A DNA stretch of 64,000 bases. Origin: JBMNGN01 sp050949865. GTDB lineage: Bacteria; Bacillota; Syntrophomonadia; Syntrophomonadales; Syntrophomonadaceae. A program made the position numbers and the translations under genes. Shown one piece after another: positions 34,089 to 44,620 of the stretch. Positions within the stretch are counted from its first letter, which is position 1. Each line of letters begins with the position of its first letter. A model generated the notes under the pieces. The model saw only the letters and a list, made by a program, of their open reading frames with translations, did not search any database and had not been told where the DNA came from. Location of the stretch: assembly GCA_050949865.1 (NCBI GenBank), contig JBMNGN010000003.1, positions 62,001-126,000 of the forward strand, given 5' to 3'.

Positions 34089-35522
34089 TTATAAGTCGTA
34101 ATACATTTCAAATTCCATGGGGTGAGGGAGGTCATTAACCTTTCTGGCCTCTTTCCTTTTATTCTGAATCCATATTTTAATGAGCTTTTCCGGGAATACA
34201 TTTCCGGCCAGCAAGAAATCATGATCAGCTTCCAGGGCATCTAATGCTTCATCAAGGGAGCTGGGCAAGGACTTGATTTTAATCTGTTCCTCAGGGGGAA
34301 GGTTGTATAGATTAGTATCGTAAGGGCCATAACCTTCCTTTACCGGATCAATACCCTTTACTATGCCATCCAGCCCCGCCATAAGTATAGCTGAAAAACC
34401 CAGGTACGGGTTGCAAGTAGCGTCAGATGAACGGAATTCAAACCGTTTTTGTTCCGGGGTCTTGGCATAAGCTGGAATGCGAATAATAGCACTGCGATTA
34501 GCAGTGGCAAAACAGATGCTAACCGGAGCTTCATAACCGGGTACCAAACGCTTGTAGGAATTGGTGCTGGGGTTAGTGAAAGCCAATATGGCCGGGGAAT
34601 GCTTCAGCAGCCCGCCAATAAAACACAAAGCCTCTTTACTTAAGCCAGAGTAACCATTGGCATCATAGAATATGGGCTGCCCATTTTTAAATAAATGAAT
34701 GTGGACATGCAAACCACTGCCGGCCTCTCCAAAGAGCGGCTTGGGCATAAAAGTCACGGTTTTCCCATGCTGGAATGCCAGGTTTCTAATCAGGTATTTG
34801 GCCAGCATAGTTTTGTCTGCCATTTCCCTTAACCCGCCAAACTCCATTTCTATTTCCGCTTGGCCTGGTCCGCCAACTTCATGGTGGTGGTATTTAACTG
34901 CAATATGGTTCTGCTCTAAAAGCAAACACATATTGGAGCGTAAGTCATAAAGGATATCCTGGGGCAAGGTAATATGGTATCCTCCCTTTAAGGGTATCTT
35001 ATAACCCAGGTTTTGTTTTTCTGTATTTCCGCTGTTCCATATCGCTTCCTGAGTATCAATGGAATAACTGGATTTTTGCGGGCAGGTCTCATATGTAACC
35101 CGATCAAAGATATAAAATTCTAATTCCGGACCCAATTTAGCCTCATCAGCAATACCCAATGATTTCATGTATTCCTCAGCTTTAAGGGCAATATTACGCG
35201 GATCCTGGTCAAACCTGTAGTTGTTAGGCTCTGCGATAACATATACATCTCCTATCATACTGAGGGTTGGAACTTCAGTAAACGGTTCATTTACGGTAGT
35301 AGTAAGGTCCGGCACAAAGACCATATCGCTATTCTCAATAGGCGCATAGCCGTAGTTTGAACCGTCAAAACCAATCCCATATTTTAAAGTTTCAGGGTTA
35401 AACCTTGCAAGAGGGATGCTTAAGTGTCTCCATCTACCATAAAGATCTATCATTTTAAAATCGATCATTTGTATATGGTTTTCCTTACAGTAGGACATAA
35501 ATTCTTCATAGGTGTTAAACAC
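34089..35522 (-). CDS. glnA: glutamine synthetase
   Basis: A 477-residue type I-like glutamine synthetase that makes glutamine from glutamate, ammonia and ATP. It has KLGPELEFYIFD (metal Glu) near residue 148, KYHHHEVGGPGQAEIE near 225, GSGLHVHIHL near 284, NRSAIIRIPAY and the C-terminal RFEFRSSDATCNPYL. The best start is the GTG at 35522, with AGGGGG ten bases upstream; an ATG at 35579 adds a hydrophobic leader and has no ribosome site. It stands alone, facing the fab operon. No nitrogen-control site was recognised upstream. Confidence 0.93.
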   Translation of the reverse strand: MFNTYEEFMSYCKENHIQMIDFKMIDLYGRWRHLSIPLARFNPETLKYGIGFDGSNYGYAPIENSDMVFVPDLTTTVNEPFTEVPTLSMIGDVYVIAEPNNYRFDQDPRNIALKAEEYMKSLGIADEAKLGPELEFYIFDRVTYETCPQKSSYSIDTQEAIWNSGNTEKQNLGYKIPLKGGYHITLPQDILYDLRSNMCLLLEQNHIAVKYHHHEVGGPGQAEIEMEFGGLREMADKTMLAKYLIRNLAFQHGKTVTFMPKPLFGEAGSGLHVHIHLFKNGQPIFYDANGYSGLSKEALCFIGGLLKHSPAILAFTNPSTNSYKRLVPGYEAPVSICFATANRSAIIRIPAYAKTPEQKRFEFRSSDATCNPYLGFSAILMAGLDGIVKGIDPVKEGYGPYDTNLYNLPPEEQIKIKSLPSSLDEALDALEADHDFLLAGNVFPEKLIKIWIQNKRKEARKVNDLPHPMEFEMYYDL

Positions 35523-35723
35523 TAAAATGGTTCCCCCTCTCGCAAATTCACTAAAAAAGTATATCAAAGATAGCTTCATTAGTAAATAATCTATGCAGGT
35601 TGGGGCAGTCTAGCTCTGGAGATTAAATGGAATAAAATACTACCATTGCATTCTGTACTATATCCCTGAAATGGATAATAGATTGTATTACCAACATCCT
35701 TGATGCTTCAGGGGGTGATATTC

Positions 35724-36428
35724 ATGAATAGGACCAGGTGGATAATAGTAATTCTAGTGGCTTTTATGGCAGCAGGTTTATTCCTGTCAATGAACAAGAT
35801 AAAAGATTACTACATAAAATCTAAACTTGACCCCGCGATTGAACTATCAGAAGCAGCCAATAACATGAAAAATATTACCGACTACCGTTATCGTTTGCAA
35901 TCAAGCTTTACGGTTGAGGAGCGAGGGGAGGTGATAAGTAAGGTCGAGGGGGAAAAAAGTAACGGAAATACGCACATAAAGGGGGAGATGGTAAATACAC
36001 CGGTAGATATTTATTATATCGACCGTACTATCTATAACTATGATTCCGCCAGCCAAAAATGGCTGGTTATCGAAAGCGATACCAACAATTCCGAGGAATT
36101 GTTAATATCAGAATTGAATCCTTTATCCAATTTCCGGCTAAAACAGGTTAACCAGGTTGAGAAAATAAACTTTGAAATGGTTGATGGCGTAGAATGCTTA
36201 GTAGTCCAGTGCCAGCCTTCGGTGGAAAGTCAACTTTTGGAGACCTTATGGAAGGATTTTGAATATCGGTTTTGGTTAGATTATAAACAAAGATTTATTA
36301 GAAAAGCATCCCTTAATGCAGTGAATAAGCGTTCACCTGGCACTACATTAAGCTTGACGGTGGAAATATTTGATATTGGTGAAAACATTAACATTGAACC
36401 ACCGGATACCAGCACCAAGAAAAATTAA
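35724..36428 (+). CDS. membrane-anchored extracytoplasmic protein of unknown function
   Basis: A 234-residue protein with a short basic N-terminus, one hydrophobic segment (residues ~5-24) and a soluble C-terminal domain of mostly beta strands. Recurrent features (KVEGEKSNGNTHIKGEM, then VDIYYIDRTIYNY) resemble LolA/LppX-like or DUF6612-like lipoprotein carriers, but there is no lipobox and the match is by general shape only. The ATG follows GGGGGTGATATTC; an upstream ATG at 35700 is less likely. A terminator follows. Confidence 0.75.
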   Translation: MNRTRWIIVILVAFMAAGLFLSMNKIKDYYIKSKLDPAIELSEAANNMKNITDYRYRLQSSFTVEERGEVISKVEGEKSNGNTHIKGEMVNTPVDIYYIDRTIYNYDSASQKWLVIESDTNNSEELLISELNPLSNFRLKQVNQVEKINFEMVDGVECLVVQCQPSVESQLLETLWKDFEYRFWLDYKQRFIRKASLNAVNKRSPGTTLSLTVEIFDIGENINIEPPDTSTKKN

Positions 36429-36443
36429 TGATAATAATAAGGA

Positions 36444-36470
36444 AGGGGCTATAACAGGCCCCTACTTTTA
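36444..36470 (+). terminator. terminator before hpt
   Basis: AGGGGC-TATAACAG-GCCCCT followed by ACTTTTA. It separates the membrane-anchored protein gene from hpt-guaA. Confidence 0.7.
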
Positions 36471-36531
36471 TGTTATATTATAAATTGCGTGGCTTCCTGT
36501 TGCAAAAATCCTTATCCAGGAGGGGTAAGCT

Positions 36532-37083
36532 TTGAATCTTGTTCAGGTAGAAGTATTATATGATAGGACACAATTGCAGCAGCGAATAACTGAAATGGGA
36601 AAACAGATATCCAGTGATTACATGGGTAAAGAACTACTGGTAGTTGGGATCCTTAAAGGAGCCTTTGTATTTATGGCCGATTTAATTAGGCAACTTGATG
36701 TCCCGGTGGAAGTTGATTTTATGGATGTATCCAGCTATGGCTTATCAACCTCGTCTTCTGGAGAGGTGCGGATAATTAAAGATTTGGAAAATTCTATCCA
36801 TAATAAGGATGTTTTGATAGTAGAGGATATTGTAGACACCGGGTTAACCTTGAAATATATTACTGAAATACTTAAGAAAAGGAATCCCCGAAGTCTAAGA
36901 ATATGTTGTTTACTGGATAAGCCCTCCCGGCGTAAGACAGATATCAGCCCGGATTATGTGGGGTTCTCCATACCGGATAAGTTTGTGGTGGGGTATGGGT
37001 TGGACTATGCTGAACAATATCGCAATTATCCCGACGTTTGCATTATAAAACCACTGGCATTGGAGAGTGGAGGCACTGAATGA
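36532..37083 (+). CDS. hpt: hypoxanthine phosphoribosyltransferase
   Basis: A 183-residue purine salvage enzyme that joins hypoxanthine or guanine to PRPP. The PRPP loop [14 protein letters not shown] near residue 100 and DFMDVSSYG are diagnostic. The start is a TTG with AGGAGGGG upstream. It overlaps guaA by 4 bp (ATGA), so salvage and de novo GMP synthesis are coupled here. Confidence 0.94.
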   Translation: MNLVQVEVLYDRTQLQQRITEMGKQISSDYMGKELLVVGILKGAFVFMADLIRQLDVPVEVDFMDVSSYGLSTSSSGEVRIIKDLENSIHNKDVLIVEDIVDTGLTLKYITEILKKRNPRSLRICCLLDKPSRRKTDISPDYVGFSIPDKFVVGYGLDYAEQYRNYPDVCIIKPLALESGGTE

Positions 37084-38612
37084 AAAGAGAATTAGTACTG
37101 ATTATTGATTTTGGCGGTCAATACAATCAATTAATCGCCCGTAGGGTTCGCGAACTCTCGGTTTACAGCGAAATGGTTCCCTATGATATAACCTATAGCG
37201 AAATAATCGATAAAGACCCGCAGGCCATTATTATTGCTGGAGGGCCGTCAAGTGTCTTGGCCAAGGATGCTGCTTACTGTGATCCACGGATCCTTGAGAT
37301 GGGGATTCCGATTTTGGGGATATGTTACGGAATGCAGTATATGGCTGCCCGCTTAGGCGGGAGAGTGGAAAACGGTGTAGTCAGAGAGTATGGCCCCAGT
37401 CAATTACAAGTAGTTGGGGATGACCAACTTTTTGCTGGTGTTCCAAGGGAAATGCAGGTGTGGATGAGTCACGGCGATTCAGTCCTTTCGGTTCCTCCAG
37501 GGTTTGTTGTAACAGCAAGAACTGACGCTTGCGTTATAGCGGCTATGAGCAATCCTGAAAAAAAGTTATATGGTGTACAGTTCCATCCGGAAGTTAAACA
37601 TACATTATTGGGGATGGAAATACTCAAGAATTTCCTGTTTAATATATGCCAACTTAAAGGCGATTGGGATCTCAGCGATTTTATAGAGGATACGGTTGAA
37701 GAAGTGAAATCATTGGTAGGCAGCAAAAAGGTTTTATGTGCATTGAGCGGGGGAGTGGATTCGTCGGTTGCGGCTGCCCTGGTTCATAAAGCCATTGGCG
37801 ATCAGTTGGTATGTATATTTGTCGATAACGGGTTGCTCCGTAAAGGTGAACCTGAGCAGGTAATTAAAACATTTAAAGATAAAATGGGCATGAACCTGAT
37901 CTTTGTGGAGGCTGAAGATAGATTTCTGGCTAGATTAAAGGGAATATCGGATCCGGAAAGAAAAAGAAAAATCATTGGTGAGGAATTTATACGGGTATTT
38001 GAACAAGAAAAAGCCCAGCTGGGAGAAATTGATTACCTGGTTCAGGGTACAGTGTATCCGGATATAATTGAGAGTGGAACCAAAACTGCTCATACGATTA
38101 AAAGCCACCATAATGTAGGCGGGTTACCGGAGGACATGGATTTTAAGTTGATCGAACCTTTGAAATCTCTATTCAAGGACGAAGTCAGGGTTATTGGTGA
38201 AAAGCTGGGTATTTCCGGGGATATAATCTGGCGACAACCTTTTCCGGGCCCCGGACTGGGAGTCAGGGTGTTAGGAGAGGTAACCAAGGAGAAGCTGGAT
38301 TTGCTAAGGGAAGCAGATGCCATCGTTCGTGAGGAAATAAAAAAAGCCGGATTGGAGAGGAAAACCTGGCAGGCTTTTGCGGTTTTGCCTTCAATTAAGA
38401 GTGTTGGAGTTATGGGTGATAAACGGACCTATGCTTACCCGATAATTATCAGAGCAGTAGAAAGTGATGATGCCATGACGGCCGAATGGGCTCGATTGCC
38501 GCATGAGCTGCTGGATATTATGGCCAGGCGTATTGTTAACGAAGTGCAGGGTATTAACCGGGTGGTATATGATATCACCGGCAAGCCTCCGGGAACTATC
38601 GAGTGGGAGTAG
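37080..38612 (+). CDS. guaA: GMP synthase, glutamine-hydrolysing
   Basis: A 510-residue two-domain enzyme converting XMP to GMP. The glutaminase domain has GICYGMQ with the nucleophilic Cys near residue 82 and FHPEV. The ATP pyrophosphatase loop is [10 protein letters not shown] near residue 222, and the dimerisation domain ends [11 protein letters not shown]. Length is standard. It shares the hpt operon. Confidence 0.97.
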   Translation: MKRELVLIIDFGGQYNQLIARRVRELSVYSEMVPYDITYSEIIDKDPQAIIIAGGPSSVLAKDAAYCDPRILEMGIPILGICYGMQYMAARLGGRVENGVVREYGPSQLQVVGDDQLFAGVPREMQVWMSHGDSVLSVPPGFVVTARTDACVIAAMSNPEKKLYGVQFHPEVKHTLLGMEILKNFLFNICQLKGDWDLSDFIEDTVEEVKSLVGSKKVLCALSGGVDSSVAAALVHKAIGDQLVCIFVDNGLLRKGEPEQVIKTFKDKMGMNLIFVEAEDRFLARLKGISDPERKRKIIGEEFIRVFEQEKAQLGEIDYLVQGTVYPDIIESGTKTAHTIKSHHNVGGLPEDMDFKLIEPLKSLFKDEVRVIGEKLGISGDIIWRQPFPGPGLGVRVLGEVTKEKLDLLREADAIVREEIKKAGLERKTWQAFAVLPSIKSVGVMGDKRTYAYPIIIRAVESDDAMTAEWARLPHELLDIMARRIVNEVQGINRVVYDITGKPPGTIEWE

Positions 38613-38809
38613 GGCCAAGGGGTTTTTTAGGGGGGATTGACCTAGGGTTCAGGTTAATAAAATATTCCGCAAAAGTGCAATAATTATCTGCCCAAACCGT
38701 ATATTTTTTAAGACCAACCCGTCTGAGGTTAGCCAGATTGGGGTATATTATTAGTACAATTAGAGGAACACGGTTTTAGGGAATGTAGCAGGTTAAGGGG
38801 GATAAAGAA

Positions 38810-38980
38810 ATGGATGACTTGGTTAAAAGCCTAGCGGCAAGTATTATAAACAGGCTGGATGAAATTGAGAATCACGTTGACCTGGCATCATTGTTTATAA
38901 CTGATAGCGGTATCAGGACTGATGCCAAACTGCTGCATGATGAAATAAGCAGGCTGATAGCTTGCCTAAAAGCCATGTAG
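38810..38980 (+). CDS. small protein of 56 residues, unknown
   Basis: AAGGGGG lies eight bases before the ATG. The product is acidic and helical (SLAASIINRLDEIENH, then DAKLLHDEISRLIACLKAM). Composition and ribosome site favour a real gene. I do not recognise it. It lies between guaA and the purE promoter; the rest of the gap 38613-39021 shows nothing certain. Confidence 0.6.
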   Translation: MDDLVKSLAASIINRLDEIENHVDLASLFITDSGIRTDAKLLHDEISRLIACLKAM

Positions 38981-39021
38981 GCTACTACATAATCATAGAA
39001 TCCGGTGATTTAGCAATATTG

Positions 39022-39050
39022 TTGACAGTTGATCTGAGCTTTGATAATAT
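39022..39050 (+). promoter_or_regulatory. sigma-A promoter of the pur operon
   Basis: TTGACA (39022-39027), 17 bases, TAATAT (39045-39050). Transcription would begin near 39057, about 25 bases before the riboswitch core. Confidence 0.85.
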
Positions 39051-39080
39051 CATGGTGTAAAATAAAAGTAATTTTTCGAA

Positions 39081-39165
39081 AGTGTGTCTAGGGTTCCGCA
39101 TTGAATTGGCTGGTCCGAGCGACACAGGTGCATTTATTTGCATTACACCGTAGAGGGATAAAAGC
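39081..39165 (+). ncRNA. ykkC-family riboswitch, probably PRPP-sensing (subtype 2b)
   Basis: Core motifs of the ykkC RNA are present in order: CTAGGGTTCCG (39088-39098), GGCTGGTCCGAGCGACAC (39108-39125), a variable hairpin, then ACACCGTAGAGGGATAAAAG ahead of CCC. ykkC subtypes bind guanidine, ppGpp or PRPP; upstream of purine biosynthesis genes the PRPP class is the known one. The final GGGATAAAAGCCC overlaps the 5' arm of the terminator, so ligand binding and termination would be mutually exclusive. No guanine aptamer in tandem was seen. The subtype is inferred from context. Confidence 0.82.
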
Positions 39166-39218
39166 CCAGGCGGATAGGTTTCGGTTATGAGACTATCCTG
39201 ACGGGCTTTCTTGTTTTT
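39161..39218 (+). terminator. attenuator terminator of the pur riboswitch
   Basis: AAAGCCC (39161-39167) pairs with GGGCTTT (39203-39209), with an inner stem CGGATAG/CTATCC, followed by CTTGTTTTT. It ends 28 bases before the purE ATG. Confidence 0.85.
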
Positions 39219-39246
39219 ATCAGTATCTAAAGGGGGTTTAGAAATA

Positions 39247-39768
39247 ATGACGCAAGTTGGGATTATTATGGGCAGTGATTCTGACCTTTCGGTTATGAAG
39301 GAGGCAGGGGACATATTGCAAGGTTTTGGGGTGAGTTATGAATATACTATATCTTCCGCCCACCGTTTGCCGCGGGAAACAGCCCAATACGCTATAAACG
39401 CTGCTCAAAGGGGTCTTGAAGTAATCATTGCCGGTGCAGGAGGGGCAGCCCATCTACCCGGGGTAGTTGCTGCCTATACTACTCTGCCGGTAATAGGAGT
39501 CCCGATTAAAACCAGTACCCTTTCCGGTTTAGATTCCCTTTATTCAATAGTGCAGATGCCCAAAGGAATACCGGTAGCCACAGTAGGTATTAATGCTAGT
39601 GCCAATGCTGCCCTCCTGGCAGTTGAAATAATTGCCTTAAGGGACCAGGCTATAAAGCAAAAACTAATAGATTACCGCAAGAAAATGAGTGAGGATGTAC
39701 TAGCCAAAGACAAAAGGTTGAAGGAAATAGGTGTTGATGATTATCTTAAAGGGTCAAAGGGACATTAA
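39247..39768 (+). CDS. purE: N5-carboxyaminoimidazole ribonucleotide mutase (PurE)
   Basis: A 173-residue class I Pur[15 protein letters not shown] at the N-terminus, SAHRLP near residue 41 and [10 protein letters not shown] near residue 68 are the active-site segments. The ATG at 39247 follows AAAGGGGG. First gene of the pur operon. No purK is adjacent, so carboxyaminoimidazole supply may come from elsewhere or from bicarbonate chemistry. Confidence 0.96.
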   Translation: MTQVGIIMGSDSDLSVMKEAGDILQGFGVSYEYTISSAHRLPRETAQYAINAAQRGLEVIIAGAGGAAHLPGVVAAYTTLPVIGVPIKTSTLSGLDSLYSIVQMPKGIPVATVGINASANAALLAVEIIALRDQAIKQKLIDYRKKMSEDVLAKDKRLKEIGVDDYLKGSKGH

Positions 39769-39886
39769 CAACCGTATTTCCTGCCGTTTGTTCAAATACT
39801 GGAGCAGCAGGGAGCAGTAGGAGACCGGATATAAGCCTTATACAACAGGAAAAAGATTATTAGCATTTAGTGGAGGCTGCTGAAGA

Positions 39887-41326
39887 ATGGGAGGAAACTA
39901 TAGCATGATATATGAACCGGAAATAGGAGATAAGTTTAAAGATGGATGCGGGGTATTTGGGATATTTCTAAACAATCCTGATGGAGATTATGAAGCAGCA
40001 CAGAATACCTTTTACGGCCTATATGCTTTGCAGCACCGCGGGCAGGAAAGTGCAGGAATAGCCGTTTCAGATGGCCGCCAGATCACGCTTAAGAAAGGAA
40101 TGGGCCTGGTTTCGGAGGTGATTTCCCCTGAGGATTTGCGGAAATTAAGAGGCAATATTGCCATCGGACACGTTCGCTATTCAATAACTGGTGACAGTAA
40201 TGTGGTAAATTCCCAGCCCATGGCCTTTCATTATTTAAATGGAATGATAGCCCTGGCCCATAATGGAAATCTTGTAAATACAGCGGACCTGAAGAAAAGG
40301 CTTGCTGCTTATGGGTCGGTTTTTCAGACTACTACTGACACTGAACTGATTGCCAATCTTTTAGCCAGGTATTCCCAGGAACCTATGGAAGATGCCCTGG
40401 CCAAGTGTATAATTGATATGAAAGGTGCGTTTAGTCTAGTGTTCATGACCGGAGACTGCCTGATAGGGGTAAGGGACCAAATGGGGGTAAGGCCTCTTTG
40501 CATAGGCAGATTAAACGGCAATTATATATTGGCATCAGAATCCGCCGCTCTGGACACCATAGGAGCAGAATTGGTTAGGGATGTTCAAGCAGGGGAGATT
40601 GTGGTGGTTGATAGGAATGGGTTGCGGTCGATTAAGACAGTTAATTCGCCCCGCAATGCCCACTGTATTTTTGAGTATATTTATTTTGCCCGGCCCGATT
40701 CCAGTATTGACGGGATAAATGTATATAAAGCCCGGTTTGAAATGGGGCGGCAGTTGGCCCGGGAAAACAGAATTGAAGCAGATTTGGTGATTTCAGTGCC
40801 CGATTCGGGAACCGCAGCTGCCTTAGGATTTGCCAGGGAAGCCGGATTGCCGTTTGAAGAGGGCTTAATGAAGAATCGTTATGTTGGCAGGACCTTTATT
40901 CAACCAACGCAAAAAATGAGGGAGCTAAGCGTTAGGCTTAAGCTTAATCCGGTTAGTGAAGTGGTTAAAGGTAAACGGGTAATAATGGTAGATGATTCCA
41001 TTGTGCGGGGAACTACCAGCAAAAATATCGTAAGTATGCTGAGCCAGGCAGGAGCGGCTGAGGTTCATATGGTGGTGGCTTCACCTCCTACCAAATTTCC
41101 TTGCTATTATGGAATTGACACATCGCGCAGGGAAGAGCTGATAGCCAATACCATGGAACCGAACCAAATTGCAGAGTATATCGGTGCTGACAGCTTGACC
41201 TACATCAGTATAGAGGGAATGTATGCTGCCCTGCAAAGAGATCAGAATAATTTCTTCTGTTCAGCATGTTTTACCGGTAACTACCCCATTAAAATTGAGT
41301 CGGCTCAGGAGGGAAACCATGGATAA
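39887..41326 (+). CDS. purF: amidophosphoribosyltransferase (PurF)
   Basis: Up to 479 residues. It catalyses the committed step, PRPP plus glutamine to phosphoribosylamine. The glutaminase nucleophile is the Cys of DGCGVFGIF, residue 21 from the first ATG, preceded by a propeptide as in Bacillus Pur[15 protein letters not shown] is the PRPP loop. Later cysteines ([15 protein letters not shown]) are as expected for an iron-sulfur PurF. Both the ATG at 39887 and the one at 39905 have GGAGG ten bases upstream, so the start is undecided. Confidence 0.95.
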   Translation: MGGNYSMIYEPEIGDKFKDGCGVFGIFLNNPDGDYEAAQNTFYGLYALQHRGQESAGIAVSDGRQITLKKGMGLVSEVISPEDLRKLRGNIAIGHVRYSITGDSNVVNSQPMAFHYLNGMIALAHNGNLVNTADLKKRLAAYGSVFQTTTDTELIANLLARYSQEPMEDALAKCIIDMKGAFSLVFMTGDCLIGVRDQMGVRPLCIGRLNGNYILASESAALDTIGAELVRDVQAGEIVVVDRNGLRSIKTVNSPRNAHCIFEYIYFARPDSSIDGINVYKARFEMGRQLARENRIEADLVISVPDSGTAAALGFAREAGLPFEEGLMKNRYVGRTFIQPTQKMRELSVRLKLNPVSEVVKGKRVIMVDDSIVRGTTSKNIVSMLSQAGAAEVHMVVASPPTKFPCYYGIDTSRREELIANTMEPNQIAEYIGADSLTYISIEGMYAALQRDQNNFFCSACFTGNYPIKIESAQEGNHG

Positions 41327-42353
41327 AGGTATGACATATAAAAAAGCTGGGGTTGATCTGGAGGCTGCAGACAAATCAGTTGATTTAATCAGGAAGTGGA
41401 TTAAGAGGACCCACAGAAAGGAAGTTCTGTCCGATATTGGCTCCTTCGGTGGCTTTTTTAGTCTGGATGTTGCAAAATATAAACAACCGGTATTAGTTTC
41501 AGGAACCGATGGCGTAGGCACCAAGCTCAAGATAGCTCAGATGATGGGCATTCATGATACGGTGGGAATCGATCTGGTGGCCATGTCGGTTAACGATATT
41601 CTGGTGCATGGTGCCGAGCCTTTATTTTTTCTTGATTATATTGCGGTAGGAAAATTGAATCCTACTATTATTGAGTTGTTGGTAAAAGGGATAAGTGCTG
41701 GATGCCTGGAGGCAGGCTGTGCCTTAATAGGTGGCGAGACTGCTGAAATGCCCGGCTTTTACCAGGAAAACGAATATGATCTGGCTGGGTTTGCGGTGGG
41801 GGTTGTGGACAAAACCCGGCTGATCGACGGGGCCTCTATAAAAGACCAGGATATAATAATCGGCTTACCTTCCTCGGGTTTGCATTCCAATGGATATTCA
41901 CTGGCCAGGAAGGTTTTGCTGGAGGAGGCCGGCTTAAAACTAGAAGATTATTCAGATAATTTTGGAAAAACCGTAGGTGAAGAACTGCTTACACCAACCA
42001 GGCTCTACCCCGGGTTAATACTCCCATTATTGGATAAGTTCAGGGTTAAAGGCATGGCTCATATTACCGGGGGAGGTATCCCGGAAAACCTGGCAAGAAT
42101 AATTCCTGAAGGGTTAGGAGCGGTTATTGAAAGTTCTTGTATTAACATCCTCCCGGTGTTTGATTTGATTAGAACTTTAGGTCACATATCCAGGGAGGAA
42201 ATGTTTAGAACCTTTAATATGGGTATTGGTTATATACTGGTTGTATCACCTTTGGAATGCGATGAAATACTAAAACACTTGCAGGGGATAGGAGAAAAAC
42301 CTATAGTAATAGGGAGGATTAGCTCAAGTGCCGAAGGGGTTATTATAGAATGA
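41319..42353 (+). CDS. purM: phosphoribosylformylglycinamidine cyclo-ligase (PurM)
   Basis: A 344-residue AIR synthetase. [15 protein letters not shown] near residue 64, [26 protein letters not shown] and [10 protein letters not shown] are family motifs. The start is the ATG at 41319 behind GGAGGG, inside the last codons of purF (8-bp overlap); a longer frame from 41223 would lie largely inside purF. Confidence 0.96.
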   Translation: MDKGMTYKKAGVDLEAADKSVDLIRKWIKRTHRKEVLSDIGSFGGFFSLDVAKYKQPVLVSGTDGVGTKLKIAQMMGIHDTVGIDLVAMSVNDILVHGAEPLFFLDYIAVGKLNPTIIELLVKGISAGCLEAGCALIGGETAEMPGFYQENEYDLAGFAVGVVDKTRLIDGASIKDQDIIIGLPSSGLHSNGYSLARKVLLEEAGLKLEDYSDNFGKTVGEELLTPTRLYPGLILPLLDKFRVKGMAHITGGGIPENLARIIPEGLGAVIESSCINILPVFDLIRTLGHISREEMFRTFNMGIGYILVVSPLECDEILKHLQGIGEKPIVIGRISSSAEGVIIE

Positions 42354-42976
42354 TAAGGATTATGGAACCGGGATTCTTGAGGCTGGGGGTAATCGCATCC
42401 GGACGTGGCAGTAATTTTGAAGCTATCTGCGAGGCCATCGAAACTAACCGGTTGTCCGGCCAGGTAATGGTCGTAATCAGCGATAAAAAGGATGCCCCGG
42501 TCCTGGAAAAAGCGGCTCGGAGAGGAATCCCTTATGTTTATATGGAACCCCGGGGATTTGCCAGCCGGGATGATTACGAAGCTGCACTGGTTAAGGAAAT
42601 GAAAGCATACCAGGTAGAGCTTGTTGTTTTAGCTGGATACATGCGCCTGGTAGGTGAAGTACTATTAAATGCCTTTAAATGGCGCATGGTTAATATTCAT
42701 CCTTCCCTGCTTCCATCCTTTCCGGGTTTACGAGCTCAAAAACAAGCCCTTGATTACGGGGTAAGATATAGCGGTTGTACAGTCCACCTTGTAGATGAAG
42801 GGATGGACACCGGACCGATTATAATGCAGTCGGTAGTGCCGGTTTTGCAAGAAGATACCGAATCGACTCTTAGCAAACGCATTCTGCAAGAAGAACACCA
42901 GCTCTACTGGAAATCTCTGCAATTGTTTGCGGAAGGGCGTTTATACATTGAAGGAAGAAAGGTATTTATTAAATAA
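42350..42976 (+). CDS. purN: phosphoribosylglycinamide formyltransferase (PurN)
   Basis: A 208-residue folate-dependent GAR transformylase. It has [12 protein letters not shown] at the N-terminus, LAGYMRLVG near residue 92, [12 protein letters not shown] with the catalytic His, and [17 protein letters not shown] with the catalytic Asp. It overlaps purM by 4 bp (ATGA). Confidence 0.95.
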   Translation: MIRIMEPGFLRLGVIASGRGSNFEAICEAIETNRLSGQVMVVISDKKDAPVLEKAARRGIPYVYMEPRGFASRDDYEAALVKEMKAYQVELVVLAGYMRLVGEVLLNAFKWRMVNIHPSLLPSFPGLRAQKQALDYGVRYSGCTVHLVDEGMDTGPIIMQSVVPVLQEDTESTLSKRILQEEHQLYWKSLQLFAEGRLYIEGRKVFIK

Positions 42977-43002
42977 ATTATACCAGCTAAAGGAGGTAGT
43001 AT

Positions 43003-44520
43003 ATGAGAGCGCTCATAAGTGTGTCCAACAAGCAAGGGGTGGTTGATTTTGCCCGGGGATTGGAAAAACTGGGTTGTGATATAATTTCGACCGGAGGAAC
43101 CTACCAGACCCTCAGCGAGGCAGGAATAAAAGTGACCCAGGTTGCTGAAGTTACAAACTTTCCGGAGATACTGGACGGCAGGGTAAAGACCCTGCATCCC
43201 AAAATTCATGGCGGTATCTTAGCCTTAAGAAATGGCCAACACCTGGCCCAGTTAGAAAAATATTCGATAAAACCTATAGATATCGTAGCCGTCAACCTGT
43301 ATCCTTTTCGGGAAACGGTTAGTAAAGCCGGGGTTACCCTGGCAGAGGCCATTGAAAATATCGATATTGGCGGACCCAGTATGATCAGATCTGCAGCCAA
43401 GAATTATGCCCACGTAGTAGTGATAGTTGATCCCCAGGACTATGGGGTAGTTTTGAATGAGCTGGCAGAGAAAAAAGATCTGGATCAGGATTTGAGGCTA
43501 AGCCTGGCCCTGAAAGCCTTTGGGCATACTGCTATGTACGATGCAATGATTGCCAATTACTTTGCTGGTTTAACCGAAACTGTATTTGGGGAGCACTTTA
43601 TCCTCGCCGGGGAAAAGGTGTACGATCTTCGTTATGGGGAAAACCCTCATCAAAAAGCCTGTTTTTACAGGAGCAGCATTCCCAGTATTGGTCTGCCTCA
43701 CGCCAAGCAATTGAACGGGAAAGAACTGTCATATAACAATATAATCGATGTTCAAGCAGCCTGGGACCTGGTACGGGAGTATGAATCGCCCGCCTGTGTA
43801 ATAATCAAGCATACTAATCCCTGCGGGACTGCGGTTGCCGGTACTTTGGAAGAGGCATTTGATAAAGCCTTTCAGGCTGATTCCCTGTCAGCCTATGGTG
43901 GCATAATTGCGTTTAACCGGACGGTTAACCTGGCCACCGCAGCAAAAGCAGCTGAACCTTTTATGGAAGTTATAATTGCTCCGGGTTACGACAGTGATGC
44001 CCTGGATTGCTTTAAGAACAAAAAGAATCTAAGGATCCTGGAACTGCCTATAAATCCGCCGGGTGGTTTACAGGTTAAGAGTGTCGAGGGCGGATTTTTG
44101 GTACAGGAGGGTGATAGCGCCAAAGCTAATCCAGCAGACTGGCGGGTAGTCACTGAATTGGCCCCTACTGCAGATCAGATGAAGGATTTGGTTTTCGCCT
44201 GGAAGGTAGTCAAGCATGTAAAGTCTAATGCTATTGTGGTAGCTAAGGATGGTGTCACGGTAGGGATAGGAGCAGGTCAAATGAACCGGGTCGGTTCTGC
44301 CCGTATTGCGTTGGAATTCGGTGCAGATAAATGCCGGGGAGCAGTTATGGCTTCTGATGCCTTCTTTCCCTTTAAGGATACGGTAGAAGCAGCAGCGGAG
44401 TATGGTATCAAGGCCATAGTACAGCCGGGCGGGTCCATCAGGGATGAGGAAAGTATTGAAGCCTGCAACCGCCATGGGATTGCCATGGTATTCACCAATG
44501 TACGCCATTTTAAGCATTAA
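43003..44520 (+). CDS. purH: bifunctional AICAR transformylase/IMP cyclohydrolase (PurH)
   Basis: A 505-residue two-domain enzyme for the last two steps to IMP. The cyclohydrolase domain has STGGTYQTL and [13 protein letters not shown]. The transformylase domain has the Lys-His pair in IKHTNPCG near residue 270 and SDAFFPFKD near 450. AAAGGAGG precedes the ATG. Confidence 0.97.
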   Translation: MRALISVSNKQGVVDFARGLEKLGCDIISTGGTYQTLSEAGIKVTQVAEVTNFPEILDGRVKTLHPKIHGGILALRNGQHLAQLEKYSIKPIDIVAVNLYPFRETVSKAGVTLAEAIENIDIGGPSMIRSAAKNYAHVVVIVDPQDYGVVLNELAEKKDLDQDLRLSLALKAFGHTAMYDAMIANYFAGLTETVFGEHFILAGEKVYDLRYGENPHQKACFYRSSIPSIGLPHAKQLNGKELSYNNIIDVQAAWDLVREYESPACVIIKHTNPCGTAVAGTLEEAFDKAFQADSLSAYGGIIAFNRTVNLATAAKAAEPFMEVIIAPGYDSDALDCFKNKKNLRILELPINPPGGLQVKSVEGGFLVQEGDSAKANPADWRVVTELAPTADQMKDLVFAWKVVKHVKSNAIVVAKDGVTVGIGAGQMNRVGSARIALEFGADKCRGAVMASDAFFPFKDTVEAAAEYGIKAIVQPGGSIRDEESIEACNRHGIAMVFTNVRHFKH

Positions 44521-44620
44521 GGATGTTTTTGATTAAACCGGCAGCCAACCCGGCTGGTATCGAGGTTTTAGTATACCAGGTTCAATAGCAGTGATTAAAT
44601 CAGGTTTTCAGGAGGCAAGA

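Noticed and set aside
39211..39246. Upstream extension of purE
   Set aside because: It would start inside the riboswitch terminator; the ATG at 39247 has a proper ribosome site and matches normal PurE starts.
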